From positions 1,440,001 through 1,504,000 of the forward strand of contig NZ_CP126115.1 of assembly GCF_030123505.1 (NCBI RefSeq): a stretch of DNA of 64,000 nt, read 5' to 3'. A model generated the notes under the pieces. That model was not told the origin of the DNA. It did not search any database and was given only the letters and a program-made list of their open reading frames with translations. The position numbers were made by a program, and so were the translations under genes. Shown piece by piece: positions 18,622-27,483 of the stretch; the stretch's first letter is position 1, and each line of letters opens with the position of its first letter. The DNA comes from Neobacillus sp. YX16 (GTDB lineage Bacteria > Bacillota > Bacilli > Bacillales > Cytobacillaceae).

Positions 18622-18662
18622 AAAGTCCGGCACTAAGTAAAAACAGTGCCGGACTTTGTTCT
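18622..18662. terminator. Bidirectional terminator between arcC and a response regulator gene
   Basis: Stem AAAGTCCGGCACT / AGTGCCGGACTTT with a 10-base loop, T-rich on both sides, between convergent genes. Confidence 0.88.
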
Positions 18663-19381
18663 TAATATTGATATTTACTTTTTTCTTTCTCCCGAAATTC
18701 TGTTGGAGAAACTCCCTCTATTTTTCGAAATAAAGTACTAAAATAGTTTTGACTGCTAAATCCTGAATTTTCTGCTACATCAGATATAGTCCAGTTTGGG
18801 TGAGCAATTAGAATCCGTTTCGCCGCGTGGATACGATATTGAATTAAATACTCCGAAAAAGCAACACCTACTTCTTCATGAAATTTTCGACTTAGGTAGG
18901 TAGGGTTAGCATGAACCTCATTTGCGATATCTGAAAGTGAGATCCTGTCAGCGAACTTTTCGTGAATGGCTTTCAGAGAGCATTGGATTAAGCTGGAATA
19001 ATTTTGAGAAAACTGATTTTCTTTATACTTTGATAGAATTGTTAATAGTTCACTCTCAATAACAGGCTTCGTTAAATAGTCAACAACCCCAATTCTAATT
19101 GATTGCTGAGCATAGCTGAAATCTTGGCAGGCAGTAACCATGATTATTTCCACATCTTTATTGCTTTGTCGCAGTTCCTCCCCAAATTCAAGGCCCGATT
19201 TTCCTGGAAGATTAATATCTAAAAAAGCCAAATCAATTTCATGATTTAGATTAATTGAATGTGCTTGACTCGCATCGGAAGCCTTGAAAAACTTCCATGA
19301 AGGAAATGCAGATAGCAACAAGTATTCTAGTTGTTCTAACTCTAATGGTTCATCATCAAGTAATAAGACATTCATATTCAT
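18662..19381 (-). CDS. YesN-like response regulator with AraC-type DNA-binding domain
   Basis: About 239 residues. The receiver domain starts NVLLLDDEPLELEQLEYLL, with the phospho-accepting Asp in FLDINLPGKSGLE and Lys in YLTKPV. The C-terminal AraC domain has two HTH units (ISLSDIANEVHANPTYLSRKF and WTISDVAENSGFSSQNYFSTLF). The frame extends 17 codons upstream, but AGAGGGG lies just before the ATG at 19381. It is a close paralogue of the regulator at 30241, and has no histidine kinase beside it. Half-site arrays suited to AraC-type dimers lie upstream of the divergent amidohydrolase operon and of the binding-protein genes. Confidence 0.88.
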   Translation of the reverse strand: MNMNVLLLDDEPLELEQLEYLLLSAFPSWKFFKASDASQAHSINLNHEIDLAFLDINLPGKSGLEFGEELRQSNKDVEIIMVTACQDFSYAQQSIRIGVVDYLTKPVIESELLTILSKYKENQFSQNYSSLIQCSLKAIHEKFADRISLSDIANEVHANPTYLSRKFHEEVGVAFSEYLIQYRIHAAKRILIAHPNWTISDVAENSGFSSQNYFSTLFRKIEGVSPTEFREKEKSKYQY

Positions 19382-19445
19382 GCAGCCCCTCTGTAAAGTT
19401 TCCCATGCAGTTCTTTCATTTAATTTAAACAAAAGGATATTTTAA

Positions 19446-19530
19446 GTAAATATGATGTGGAAAAGAAGTAGAAAAAGTTTAAAAAAGAGTAATAATTCCG
19501 AAAATAATTTCATTTACCATTTCCTATAAT
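19446..19530 (+). promoter_or_regulatory. Candidate regulator half-sites and promoter of the 19589 operon
   Basis: GTAAATAT at 19446, a weaker GTAGAAAA about 22 bases on, and a TATAAT at 19525-19530. It resembles the better conserved arrays at 22582, 25748 and 35794 but is the weakest of the four. It also faces the divergent response regulator gene. Confidence 0.4.
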
Positions 19531-19588
19531 TAAACTATTAATCAAAATTGTAAAACACACCTGGATTGGTAGAGAAGGAGGAAGAAAA

Positions 19589-21055
19589 ATGATTGATTTG
19601 CTGCTAATTCACGGTACTGTTATCACAATGGATGCCAGCAGGCGGATTCTTCAAGATGGTGCTGTTGCTATTAATGATGGCAGACTATTAGATTTTGGAT
19701 TAACAGAAATTCTAGCATTAAAATATGAGGCAAAAAAAGTGATTGATTGCACCCATCAGTGTATTTTACCAGGATTAATCGATGTTCACGGACATGGCGG
19801 ACACTCTATGTTCAAGACCATTGCAATGGATAATGACTTTTGGATGCAAATTATGACCAATACCTATAAACATTTTGTGACCGATGATTTTTGGTATTAC
19901 GAAGGAAAACTCTCTGCACTAGAACGATTAAAAGCTGGGATCACAACAGGTGTATCTGTTTTAGGGTCGATGCCGCGGTCTGATGACCCGATCTTCGCGA
20001 TCAATCATGCAAGAGCATACGCAGAGGTTGGTGTAAGAGAGGTTGTTTGTACAGGCCCTTGTAATCCGCCATGGCCACACTTATTCAGCCGCTGGGTGGA
20101 TGGTAAACGAATTACGAAAGAAGTAACGTACGAGGAAGTGCTGCAAGGTGCAGAAGCAGTTATTGAAGCATTGAATCATGCTAATGAAGACCGAACACGT
20201 GCCTTTATAACTCCTTTTGTGATAGTTACCTCAGTTGAACCATCAGGACCAACATCACCAGGCGGGCTTTATGGGTTAACAGATCATGATCTATATCAAG
20301 CAAAGAGAATTCGTGAAATTGCTAGAAAGTATCAAACTCGAATCCATTCTGATGCCTTTGGCGGGATGATTCATCTGGCTGTCCAGGATTGGGAAAACGC
20401 CTTGTTAGGACCAGATGTTCACCTTCAGCACTGCCGTGGAATTTCATTCGACGAGGCACGAATTTTAGCGGATACAGGTACGAATGTGAGTGCCTCCCCA
20501 GGCATAACTCAGGCTAGTGCGAGAACTCCGGTACCTGAGTTAATTGAATTGGGTGCAACGGTGGCTATCTCTACCGATGGTACATCACCATGTACAGGCT
20601 TTGATATGTTTCAAGCGATGAGAAAAACGCAGTTTGTGCACCAATCTGCCTTAAGAGATGAGTTTTATTTGCCTCCTGGAAAACTATTAGAAATGGTAAC
20701 AATTGATGCAGCGAAATGTATAGGCTGGGATGACGAACTTGGTTCTCTTGAAATTGGTAAAAAAGCCGATGTCATTACCGTGAACCTTAATCAGCCCCAC
20801 TTAACTCCAGAATTTATGCATGTCCATCGCTTGGTATATCAAGCAGTTGCTAATGATGTCGACCATGTGATTGTCGATGGAAAGCTGATTATGGAAGGAC
20901 GAAAAGTTCATACCGTTGATGAAAGAACAGTGTTGTATGAGGCAAATGAAGAGGCCCATTCAACAATCGAGCGGGCAGGACTTAGGAAGTATATGGAACC
21001 CTCCAAATATTTTTGGGGGCATGCACGAGGTTATGTTGATGAAAAGGAGATATAA
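19589..21055 (+). CDS. Amidohydrolase of the AtzA/TrzA type
   Basis: 488 residues of the COG0402 metallo-dependent amidohydrolases (chlorohydrolases and amino-heterocycle deaminases). Metal and active-site motifs: LIDVHGHGGHS (HxH, about residue 66), RIHSDAFGG, LQHCRGIS and ISTDGTSPCTG with the metal Asp. GSLEIGKKADVI is the typical C-terminal beta-domain. Likely reaction is hydrolytic removal of an amino group, or of another leaving group, from a nitrogen ring. It has a GGAGGAAG site and forms an operon with the atypical amidohydrolase at 21099. Substrate unknown. Confidence 0.85.
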   Translation: MIDLLLIHGTVITMDASRRILQDGAVAINDGRLLDFGLTEILALKYEAKKVIDCTHQCILPGLIDVHGHGGHSMFKTIAMDNDFWMQIMTNTYKHFVTDDFWYYEGKLSALERLKAGITTGVSVLGSMPRSDDPIFAINHARAYAEVGVREVVCTGPCNPPWPHLFSRWVDGKRITKEVTYEEVLQGAEAVIEALNHANEDRTRAFITPFVIVTSVEPSGPTSPGGLYGLTDHDLYQAKRIREIARKYQTRIHSDAFGGMIHLAVQDWENALLGPDVHLQHCRGISFDEARILADTGTNVSASPGITQASARTPVPELIELGATVAISTDGTSPCTGFDMFQAMRKTQFVHQSALRDEFYLPPGKLLEMVTIDAAKCIGWDDELGSLEIGKKADVITVNLNQPHLTPEFMHVHRLVYQAVANDVDHVIVDGKLIMEGRKVHTVDERTVLYEANEEAHSTIERAGLRKYMEPSKYFWGHARGYVDEKEI

Positions 21056-21098
21056 CGAAGAAGATTATAGTATTACTAGACTGAAAGGAGAATAATAA

Positions 21099-22568
21099 AT
21101 GGTAACAAAACTTAAGGGAAGATATGTGATTGGTTTTGATGGGGATGATCATGTAATTTTAGAAGATTCAGAGGTTGTATATGAAAACGATACAATTATT
21201 TATGTAGGTAAAAGTTACTCTGGAAAAGTGGATGAAGTTATTGATGCTGGGAACGCAGTCATTAGTCCAGGATTTATCGATTTAAATGCACTGGGTGATA
21301 TTGATCATGATATCCTGCATTTAGAAGCAACTAGCGACAAACAGAAAAACCTGCTCTGGTCAAAGAGTTATGTTGAAAACGGTCATCATGAAGTTATGAC
21401 AGCGGAGGAAGAAGCATTTAAATCATTGTATGCCTATTCTCAGTTGATTCTTCATGGGGTGACTACTGCGATGCCGATCACATCTGTTTTTTATAAAAAA
21501 TGGGCAGAGACATATGAGGAATTAGCCGCAGCAGCCAATCATGCAGGCAGATTAGGTCTAAGGATTTACTTAGGCCCAAGTTATCAATCTGGAATTAGAG
21601 TCGTGGAGCCAGATGGAACAATCAATCTTTATTGGGATGAAGATGCAGGGAGAGCAGGGCTTGAGCGTGCCGTTAAGTTTGTTGAAGAATTTGATGGTGC
21701 CTATGATGGGTTGGTTAAAGGCATGTTGGCACCTGAACGAATTGAGAGTCAAACAGAAGAAAGTCTGAAACTGACTAAATATTATAGTGAAAAGTTAAAT
21801 GTTCCTATCAAACTTCATGCAGCACAAGGAAGCTTTGAATATCACACAATTTTAGAAAAACATGGGGTAACCCCAATTCGTTATTTGTATAATCTTGGCT
21901 TTTTAGGTCCAAAAACTGGAATTCCTCACGCCCATTTTATTGCTGGTTATAGTGAAGCGGAGTCCGGCGAGGGCGATGATAGAGCGCTGCTAACTGAAAC
22001 CAATACAACAGTTATCCATTGTCCTTTAATCATCGGAAGGCATAGTTCTGCTTTAGAATCATTTGCAAAATACAAAAGGGCAGGAATCAATTTAGCACTA
22101 GGTACGGATACATTTCCACCAGATATGTTTCAAAATATCCGAACAGGCAGTATGCTATCCAGGCTGATTGAAAAAGAAGTAAAGGACTCATCCTATGCTG
22201 ATTTATTTAGAGCTGCAACAATTGGAGGAGCCAATTTTCTTGGAAGGGAGGACCTTGGCAGACTTACAGCAGGTGCAAAGGCAGATATCATAGCAATAGA
22301 TTTGGACGGCTTCCATATGGGAGTGATAGATGACCCGATTCGTACAATGATTGCAAGCGGGTCAGGAAGAGACGTGAAATTATCAATCATTAACGGCAGG
22401 GTAGTTATGAAGGATAGAGTCATTCCTAACCTAGATTTAGAAGAAATTAAATCCAAGGGTCAAAAGTATTTTAATAAGATGAAAAAAGGATATTTGGAAA
22501 GAGATTATCAACAGCTTCCCGAGAATGAACTGCTTCCTTCATCCTTTAAGATAGTGGATTTTATTTAA
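21099..22568 (+). CDS. Chlorohydrolase-family protein with atypical metal site
   Basis: 489 residues, clearly of the amidohydrolase superfamily: AVISPGFIDLNALGDIDHD takes the place of PGFID-HxH, followed by IKLHAAQGS, THCP-like VIHCPLIIGRH, LGTDTFPPDM and DLGRLTAGAKADII. The first two His metal ligands are replaced by Asn and Leu. The later His and Asp positions remain, so it could bind one metal, use the nearby DIDHD, or have lost catalysis. It lies 43 bases after the normal amidohydrolase gene, with a strong AAAGGAG site, so it may act with it as a partner or on a different bond. No terminator was seen after it. Confidence 0.8.
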   Translation: MVTKLKGRYVIGFDGDDHVILEDSEVVYENDTIIYVGKSYSGKVDEVIDAGNAVISPGFIDLNALGDIDHDILHLEATSDKQKNLLWSKSYVENGHHEVMTAEEEAFKSLYAYSQLILHGVTTAMPITSVFYKKWAETYEELAAAANHAGRLGLRIYLGPSYQSGIRVVEPDGTINLYWDEDAGRAGLERAVKFVEEFDGAYDGLVKGMLAPERIESQTEESLKLTKYYSEKLNVPIKLHAAQGSFEYHTILEKHGVTPIRYLYNLGFLGPKTGIPHAHFIAGYSEAESGEGDDRALLTETNTTVIHCPLIIGRHSSALESFAKYKRAGINLALGTDTFPPDMFQNIRTGSMLSRLIEKEVKDSSYADLFRAATIGGANFLGREDLGRLTAGAKADIIAIDLDGFHMGVIDDPIRTMIASGSGRDVKLSIINGRVVMKDRVIPNLDLEEIKSKGQKYFNKMKKGYLERDYQQLPENELLPSSFKIVDFI

Positions 22569-22581
22569 TTTTTTTCAAGTA

Positions 22582-22644
22582 GTAAAGATATTGAAAAATA
22601 AAGTAAATATTTTAAAAACAAGTAGTCTGAATATTTCTTATAAT
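22582..22644 (+). promoter_or_regulatory. Phased half-site array and promoter of binding-protein gene 22685
   Basis: Half-sites start at 22582 (GTAAAGATA), 22603 (GTAAATATT) and 22625 (GTCTGAATATT), that is 21 and 22 bp apart. A TATAAT at 22639-22644 follows, with no good -35. The layout fits activation by an AraC-type dimer. The same pattern, with ungapped spacing, precedes the broken paralogue at 25853. Confidence 0.6.
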
Positions 22645-22684
22645 TAGACAAATGCATATAAAAATATTCAGGGGGTTTTGGTCC

Positions 22685-24244
22685 ATGAAATGGAGATTAG
22701 GAAGATTTTTACTAGTTATGCTATTAGCAATCGTTATTACTGGATGTTCAACTAAAGAGGATGTCAGCACAGAGGATAATAACAGCGGTACCGCAAAAAA
22801 AGATGGCGGTACACTAGTCATTGCCCGCTTATCGGATGCTGAGAACTTAGATCATCATTTCATGTCAACGATTAACGCGGCAAGTGTGACCCACAGCAAA
22901 ATATATGAGGGGCTTGTAGGGCGTGATAAAAATGCCGAAATTAAGCCTTTACTTGCAGAAGAATGGAAACAGCTGGATGATTTAACATGGGAATTTAAAC
23001 TAAGACAAGATGTAAAGTTCCATGATGGAACAGCTTTTAATGCAGATGCCGTAAAAGCGACATTTAATCGTCTGTTGGATCCAAATGTTGGTTCACCAAG
23101 AGCAGTTGTATTTAAAATGGTAAAAGAAGTGAAGGCAGTGGATGAATTTACAGTACAATTTATTTTATCGGAGCCATTCTCACCATTACTTTCTATTCTA
23201 GCAAGCCATGAAGGCGGTATTATCAGTCCAAAAGCGATTGAAAAGTTTGGTAAAGAAATTATTAATGAACCAAATGGTACGGGTCCCTTTGTTTTTGAAT
23301 CCTGGACTCCTGGACAAGAAATTGTCTTTACTAAGAACAAGGAATACTGGGGAACAAAGGCTAATGTAGATAAAGTTGTATTCCAAGTAGTACCAGAAGA
23401 AACGACAAGAATCTCAATGCTCGAAACTGGGGAAGCCCATATTGCTGAGCCACTCTCAGTACCGATGATGTCTACTGTAGAAGCTTCGTCAAAAGTAGAG
23501 GTATACCGAAGTGAAGGATTTGGAACGGAATATATTGGCTTTAACTTCCAAAAGGAACCATTTAATGATATCCGTGTACGTAAAGCCATTTCACATGCTG
23601 TTGAAATGGAATCGATTATAAAGGGCGTATACAATAATGTTGGTAAAAAGGCGAATTCATTATTAGGATCAAAGGTTTTTGGTTACCACGATGATATGGA
23701 AGCATATGAATATAACCTTAATGAAGCAAAGAAATTGCTGGCAGAAGCCGGTTATCCAAATGGCTTTGAAACAACATTAAAAACAATGGATAGTAAAGAA
23801 AGAATCAATATGGCAGAGGTAATTCAGTCACAGTTAAAAGGAATAGGTGTGAAAGTAAATATACAAGTTTTAGAGTACGGTACGTTTGTTGAGCAAGCTA
23901 ACAGCGGGGATTCTGAAATGTTTATTCTCAGCTGGAGAAACGCAACCGGCGATGCCGATTACAATCAATACAATCTATTCCATACTAATTCTCAAGGAGC
24001 AGCTGGCAATACCTTCTTTTATAGTAATCAAGAGGTTGATCGTTTAATTGATGCTGCGCGCAAAGAAAAAGACCCAAATAAACGAATCGAACTGTATGCG
24101 AAATCACAAGAATTAGAAATGGAAGATGCAATATATATTCCAGTTAGAGTAATTGAAAATCTAGCAGCTGTAGCAAAAAATGTGGATGGTTTTGAAATTA
24201 GTCCGTCAGGTTATTTAGAAATCAATGATGTTTCAATTAAATAG
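22685..24244 (+). CDS. ABC importer substrate-binding lipoprotein (SBP_bac_5 family)
   Basis: 519 residues from the ATG at 22685. An ATG at 22652 in the same frame falls at the predicted transcript start and lacks a ribosome site, while AGGGGG precedes 22685. A short signal peptide ends in a lipobox, IVITGC, so the mature protein is anchored outside the membrane. Family motifs are GGTLVIARLSDAENLDHHF, TWEFKLRQDVKFHDGT and NGTGPFVFESWTPGQ. It is a Dpp/Gsi-type binding protein. The matching permease/ATPase operon is at 31803-35673. It is followed by a deaminase gene, so the ligand is more likely a heterocycle or its conjugate than a dipeptide. Confidence 0.9.
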   Translation: MKWRLGRFLLVMLLAIVITGCSTKEDVSTEDNNSGTAKKDGGTLVIARLSDAENLDHHFMSTINAASVTHSKIYEGLVGRDKNAEIKPLLAEEWKQLDDLTWEFKLRQDVKFHDGTAFNADAVKATFNRLLDPNVGSPRAVVFKMVKEVKAVDEFTVQFILSEPFSPLLSILASHEGGIISPKAIEKFGKEIINEPNGTGPFVFESWTPGQEIVFTKNKEYWGTKANVDKVVFQVVPEETTRISMLETGEAHIAEPLSVPMMSTVEASSKVEVYRSEGFGTEYIGFNFQKEPFNDIRVRKAISHAVEMESIIKGVYNNVGKKANSLLGSKVFGYHDDMEAYEYNLNEAKKLLAEAGYPNGFETTLKTMDSKERINMAEVIQSQLKGIGVKVNIQVLEYGTFVEQANSGDSEMFILSWRNATGDADYNQYNLFHTNSQGAAGNTFFYSNQEVDRLIDAARKEKDPNKRIELYAKSQELEMEDAIYIPVRVIENLAAVAKNVDGFEISPSGYLEINDVSIK

Positions 24245-24253
24245 GTAAAAAGA

Positions 24254-24286
24254 TAAGAGGGATATCCAAGTGGGATACGCCCTTTT
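24254..24286 (+). terminator. Intercistronic hairpin after binding-protein gene
   Basis: AAGAGGGATATCC pairs imperfectly with GGGATACGCCCTTTT across AAGT. It ends in TTTT and probably lowers expression of the deaminase relative to the binding protein. Confidence 0.55.
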
Positions 24287-24319
24287 AACTTGTAAAAGTA
24301 ATAGAAAGGATGTTTTATT

Positions 24320-25543
24320 ATGAGCCGTACCTATTGGTTAACAAATGCCCGCCTAGAAACGGGATATATAAAAGAAAATGATAGAGTAACAGGAACAAAA
24401 ACAGAGCTTTTTCACTTATTAATAGAGGATGGCAGGATAGAAAAAATCACCAAAGAAGCAGAGTCTGTCGGAAATGATTTACCTGTAATGGATGCAAATG
24501 GTTTGCTGCTGCTTCCCTCATTTATTGAAAAGCATGTTCATCTAGATAAGACTTATATGGGGGAGAACTGGCGGGCTTGTATCCCCGCTTCAGGCGTTAT
24601 TGAACGATGTGAAATTGAAAAAAATATTCTAGCATCCATACCTTCCAGCACACAGCAGCGCGCAGAAGCTTTGCTGGACGTATTATTGTCCTACGGTTCA
24701 ACCCATGTAAGAACCCACGTGGATATCTACCCGGAAACGGGTTTGAACAACCTGGAGGGTGTCTGGCAAGCACTTGAATCATATTCTAACAGGCTAAGCT
24801 CAGAAGTTGTTGCCTTTGCCCAGCATGGCTTGCTGCGTCCTGGGACTGTACAATTGGTTAGAGAAGCATTGAGAAACGGAGCTGGGATTGTGGGGGCGGT
24901 TGACCCGGCAACGGTAGATAATAATATTGAAGCCTCATTAGTACAGTTACTGGACTTGGCTGTTGAAGGAAATGCTGATATCGATTTGCATTTACATGAC
25001 CCCGGTCATTTAGGAACTTTCACGATGAAACGACTTGCTCACTTAACCAAGCAAGCTGGCTGGGAAGGAAGAGTAGCAGTCAGTCATGCATTTGGACTTG
25101 GAGATGTCTCAAAAGAAGAAGCAATCGAAATGGCAGGGATTTTAAGGGAAGCAGGTATCTCGATTGTCACCAGCCTTCCAATCGGGCGGAACATTCCACC
25201 GGTTAACCTTTTAACTGAATATGGAGTTGAAGTTTCCATAGGGAACGATAATATCTATGATTCTTGGTGGCCGACAGGTAATGGTGATGTACTGGAGAGA
25301 GCAGGACGTCTGCTTGAACATTTCAGATGGACGGATGAGGTTTCACTTGGTCAAGCATTAAAGTATATTACAGGTGGAAAGACTCTATTAGACAAAGAGG
25401 GGAATCAGTTATGGCCAAAAGCAGGTGATGCTGCCAGTATGGTTCTAGTTGAAGCCAGCTGCACTGCTGAAGCGGTGGCAAGGCGGGCAAAACGTAAAAC
25501 AGTTATCTACAAAGGTAATATAGTTTTCGAATCTATACATTAA
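24320..25543 (+). CDS. Cytosine-deaminase-like amidohydrolase, first paralogue
   Basis: 407 residues, CodA-type branch of the amidohydrolases. Metal ligands: EKHVHLDKTY (HxH, about residue 73), DLHLHDPGH, VSHAFGLGD and the Asp of IGNDNIYDSWWPTGNGD, which is very like the GHDDVFDPW motif of CodA. At the position of CodA Glu217 (HCDE) my alignment puts Asp (HLHD). The N-terminus YWLTNARLETGY is shared with the paralogue at 38866. It likely deaminates a cytosine-like or other amino-oxo heterocycle. It lies 75 bases after a binding-protein gene. Start ATG has AGAAAGGA upstream. Confidence 0.85.
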   Translation: MSRTYWLTNARLETGYIKENDRVTGTKTELFHLLIEDGRIEKITKEAESVGNDLPVMDANGLLLLPSFIEKHVHLDKTYMGENWRACIPASGVIERCEIEKNILASIPSSTQQRAEALLDVLLSYGSTHVRTHVDIYPETGLNNLEGVWQALESYSNRLSSEVVAFAQHGLLRPGTVQLVREALRNGAGIVGAVDPATVDNNIEASLVQLLDLAVEGNADIDLHLHDPGHLGTFTMKRLAHLTKQAGWEGRVAVSHAFGLGDVSKEEAIEMAGILREAGISIVTSLPIGRNIPPVNLLTEYGVEVSIGNDNIYDSWWPTGNGDVLERAGRLLEHFRWTDEVSLGQALKYITGGKTLLDKEGNQLWPKAGDAASMVLVEASCTAEAVARRAKRKTVIYKGNIVFESIH

Positions 25544-25572
25544 TTATCTCTTAAATTTAACAGGATTTTATA

Positions 25573-25672
25573 GATTGGCTGTGTGAAAGTTAATTGTTGA
25601 TTTTGGTCACTATGTTGATTGGAGCGAAGCACCTGGGGAGGAAATCAACAGACAAGTTTAACACAGCCAATT
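25573..25672. repeat. MITE-like inverted repeat
   Basis: Left arm (25573-25604) GATTGGCTGTGTGAAAGTTA... and right arm (25641-25672) ...GTTTAACACAGCCAATT are about 30-base imperfect inverted repeats. The core contains GTTGATTGGAGCGAAGCACC, a phrase common in dispersed Bacillus repeats. No ORF. It lies in the 309-base gap before the broken binding-protein gene. Confidence 0.6.
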
Positions 25673-25695
25673 AATTTAAAAGAAGTTTATAGATT

Positions 25696-25729
25696 AAGGG
25701 GATGAATTTTTTACATCCTCTTTTTTTAT
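25696..25729 (+). terminator. Terminator of the 22685-24320 unit
   Basis: AAGGGGATG pairs with CATCCTCTT across a 9-base loop, followed by TTTTTTT. Confidence 0.8.
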
Positions 25730-25747
25730 TGAATTTTATTATAAGAG

Positions 25748-25810
25748 GTAAAGATAACGAAAAATAACGTAAAGATATTCGAGAAAAATAATCTGAATAT
25801 TCCCTATACT
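25748..25810 (+). promoter_or_regulatory. Phased half-site array and promoter of broken binding-protein gene
   Basis: Half-sites at 25748 (GTAAAGATA), 25769 (GTAAAGATA) and 25791 (ATCTGAATATT), spaced 21 and 22 bp, then TATACT at 25805-25810. It aligns base for base with the array at 22582, so the control region is still intact although the gene is not. Confidence 0.58.
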
Positions 25811-25852
25811 TAGATTGGTGGGAAAACTAAAGAAAAACGAGGGGGAGAGTCG

Positions 25853-27406
25853 ATGAAAGAAAAAATAACTATCGGAAAAAAGTTTATTCTAGTACTGCTA
25901 ATGGTAATGATCATTACTGGTTGTTCTACAAATAAAAACGCCAGCTCCAATAAAAATGAAAAAGGGGATAATGCGAGGTATGGTGGTACTTTAGTAGTCG
26001 TCCGTTTATCAGACGCTGAGAATTTGGATCACCATTTTATAATACGATCAATGCAGCAAGTATAACTCATGGAAAAGTGTATGAAGGATTGGTAAGAAGG
26101 GATAAAGATGCTCAAATCCAGCCTCTATTGGCTAAGTCGTGGAAACAGATTGAAAGCCATACTTGGGAATTTAAACTAAGAGATGATGTGAAATTCCAAG
26201 ATGGATCACCATTTAATGCAGACGCAGTCAAAACAAATTTTAATAGACTTTTAGATCCGAATGTAGGAGCACCGAGAGCAGGTGTTTTTAAAATGGTAAA
26301 TGAAGTGAAAGTCATCGATGACTATACCGTTCAATTCATCTTAAGTGAGCCATTTTCACCATTACTCTCCATCCTAGCCAGTCATGAAGGCGGGATTATT
26401 AGTCCTAAATCAATTGAGAAGTCCGGTAAGAACATGATTAATGAACCAAATGGAACGGGACCTTTTTCATTTGATTCATGGACTCCAGGTCAAGAAATTG
26501 TATTAGTTAGAAACGAACAATATTTTGGTGATAAAGCGAAGGTAGAAAAAGTTGTTTTTAAAATTGTGCCTGAAGAAACAACAAGAATTTCGATGATAGA
26601 AACAGGCGAAGCTCATATTGCTGAACCGCTTTCTGTAACGATGAAGGATACAGTAGAAGCTTCGTCAACAATGGGGGTCTATCGAAGCGAAGGTTTTGGA
26701 ACAGAATATATCGGCTTTAACGTTGAAAAAGAACCATTTAATGATGTTCGTGTACGAAAAGCTATTTCGCACGCTGTTGAAATGGATACGATTATTAAAG
26801 GAGTCTTTAATAATATAGGAAAGAAAGCGAATTCTTTATTAGGATCCCAAGTATTTGGGTTTCATGCTGGGTTGAATGCATATGAATATAATCTTAATGG
26901 AGCAAAAAAATTGCTGGCTGAAGCAGGCTATCCGAATGGTTTTGAAACAAAATTGCTGACAATGGATGCCAAGGAAAGAATAAACCTCGCAGAGGTACTT
27001 CAATCACAATTGAAAACAATCGGTGTTGCTGTAGAGATACAGGTAATGGAAAATGGAGCGTTCGTTGAGCAGCGAAACGCGGGAGATTCACAAATGTTTA
27101 TCAGCAACTGGCGACGCTGATTATAACCAATATAATCTTTTTCATACTGCTTCAAAAGGATCAGCAGGTAATACCTTTTTTTTCAGTAATAAAGAGGTTG
27201 ATGGTTTAATAGATGCTGCCCGTAAAGAAGAAAATCAAGAAAAACGTATGGAGCTTTACGCAAAAGCACAGGAAATAGAAATGGAAGAGGCAGTTTATAT
27301 TCCTGTACGCGTTATAGAAAATTTTGCAGCCATATCAAAAAATGTGGATGGTTTTAGAATCAGTGCAGCTGGATATTTAGAACTTAATGATGTTGTAATT
27401 AAATAA
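25853..27406 (+). pseudogene. Broken ABC substrate-binding lipoprotein, third paralogue
   Basis: It matches the binding protein at 22685 along its whole length, including a lipobox (IITGC), but in three pieces. One base is missing near 26040, after the codons for LDHHF, and 11 bases are missing near 27105, where the paralogue reads SWRNATGDAD. The two losses total 12, so the last part returns to the original frame. The middle piece (26077-27120) is open but has no signal peptide. No protein of the family could be made, unless the first indel is a sequencing error; the second would still truncate it. Confidence 0.85.
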
Positions 27407-27407
27407 C

Positions 27408-27483
27408 GAATAAAGAATAAGAAGCTGGTTCTGATGGTTGTTAAATGACAGCTATTCGAATCAGCCTCTTATTCTTTATTCTT
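27408..27483. terminator. Long bidirectional terminator
   Basis: AATAAAGAATAAGAAGCTG... pairs with ...CAGCCTCTTATTCTTTATT over more than 20 bp around a large loop, with T-rich ends. It separates the broken binding-protein gene from the convergent NCS1 permease. Confidence 0.8.
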
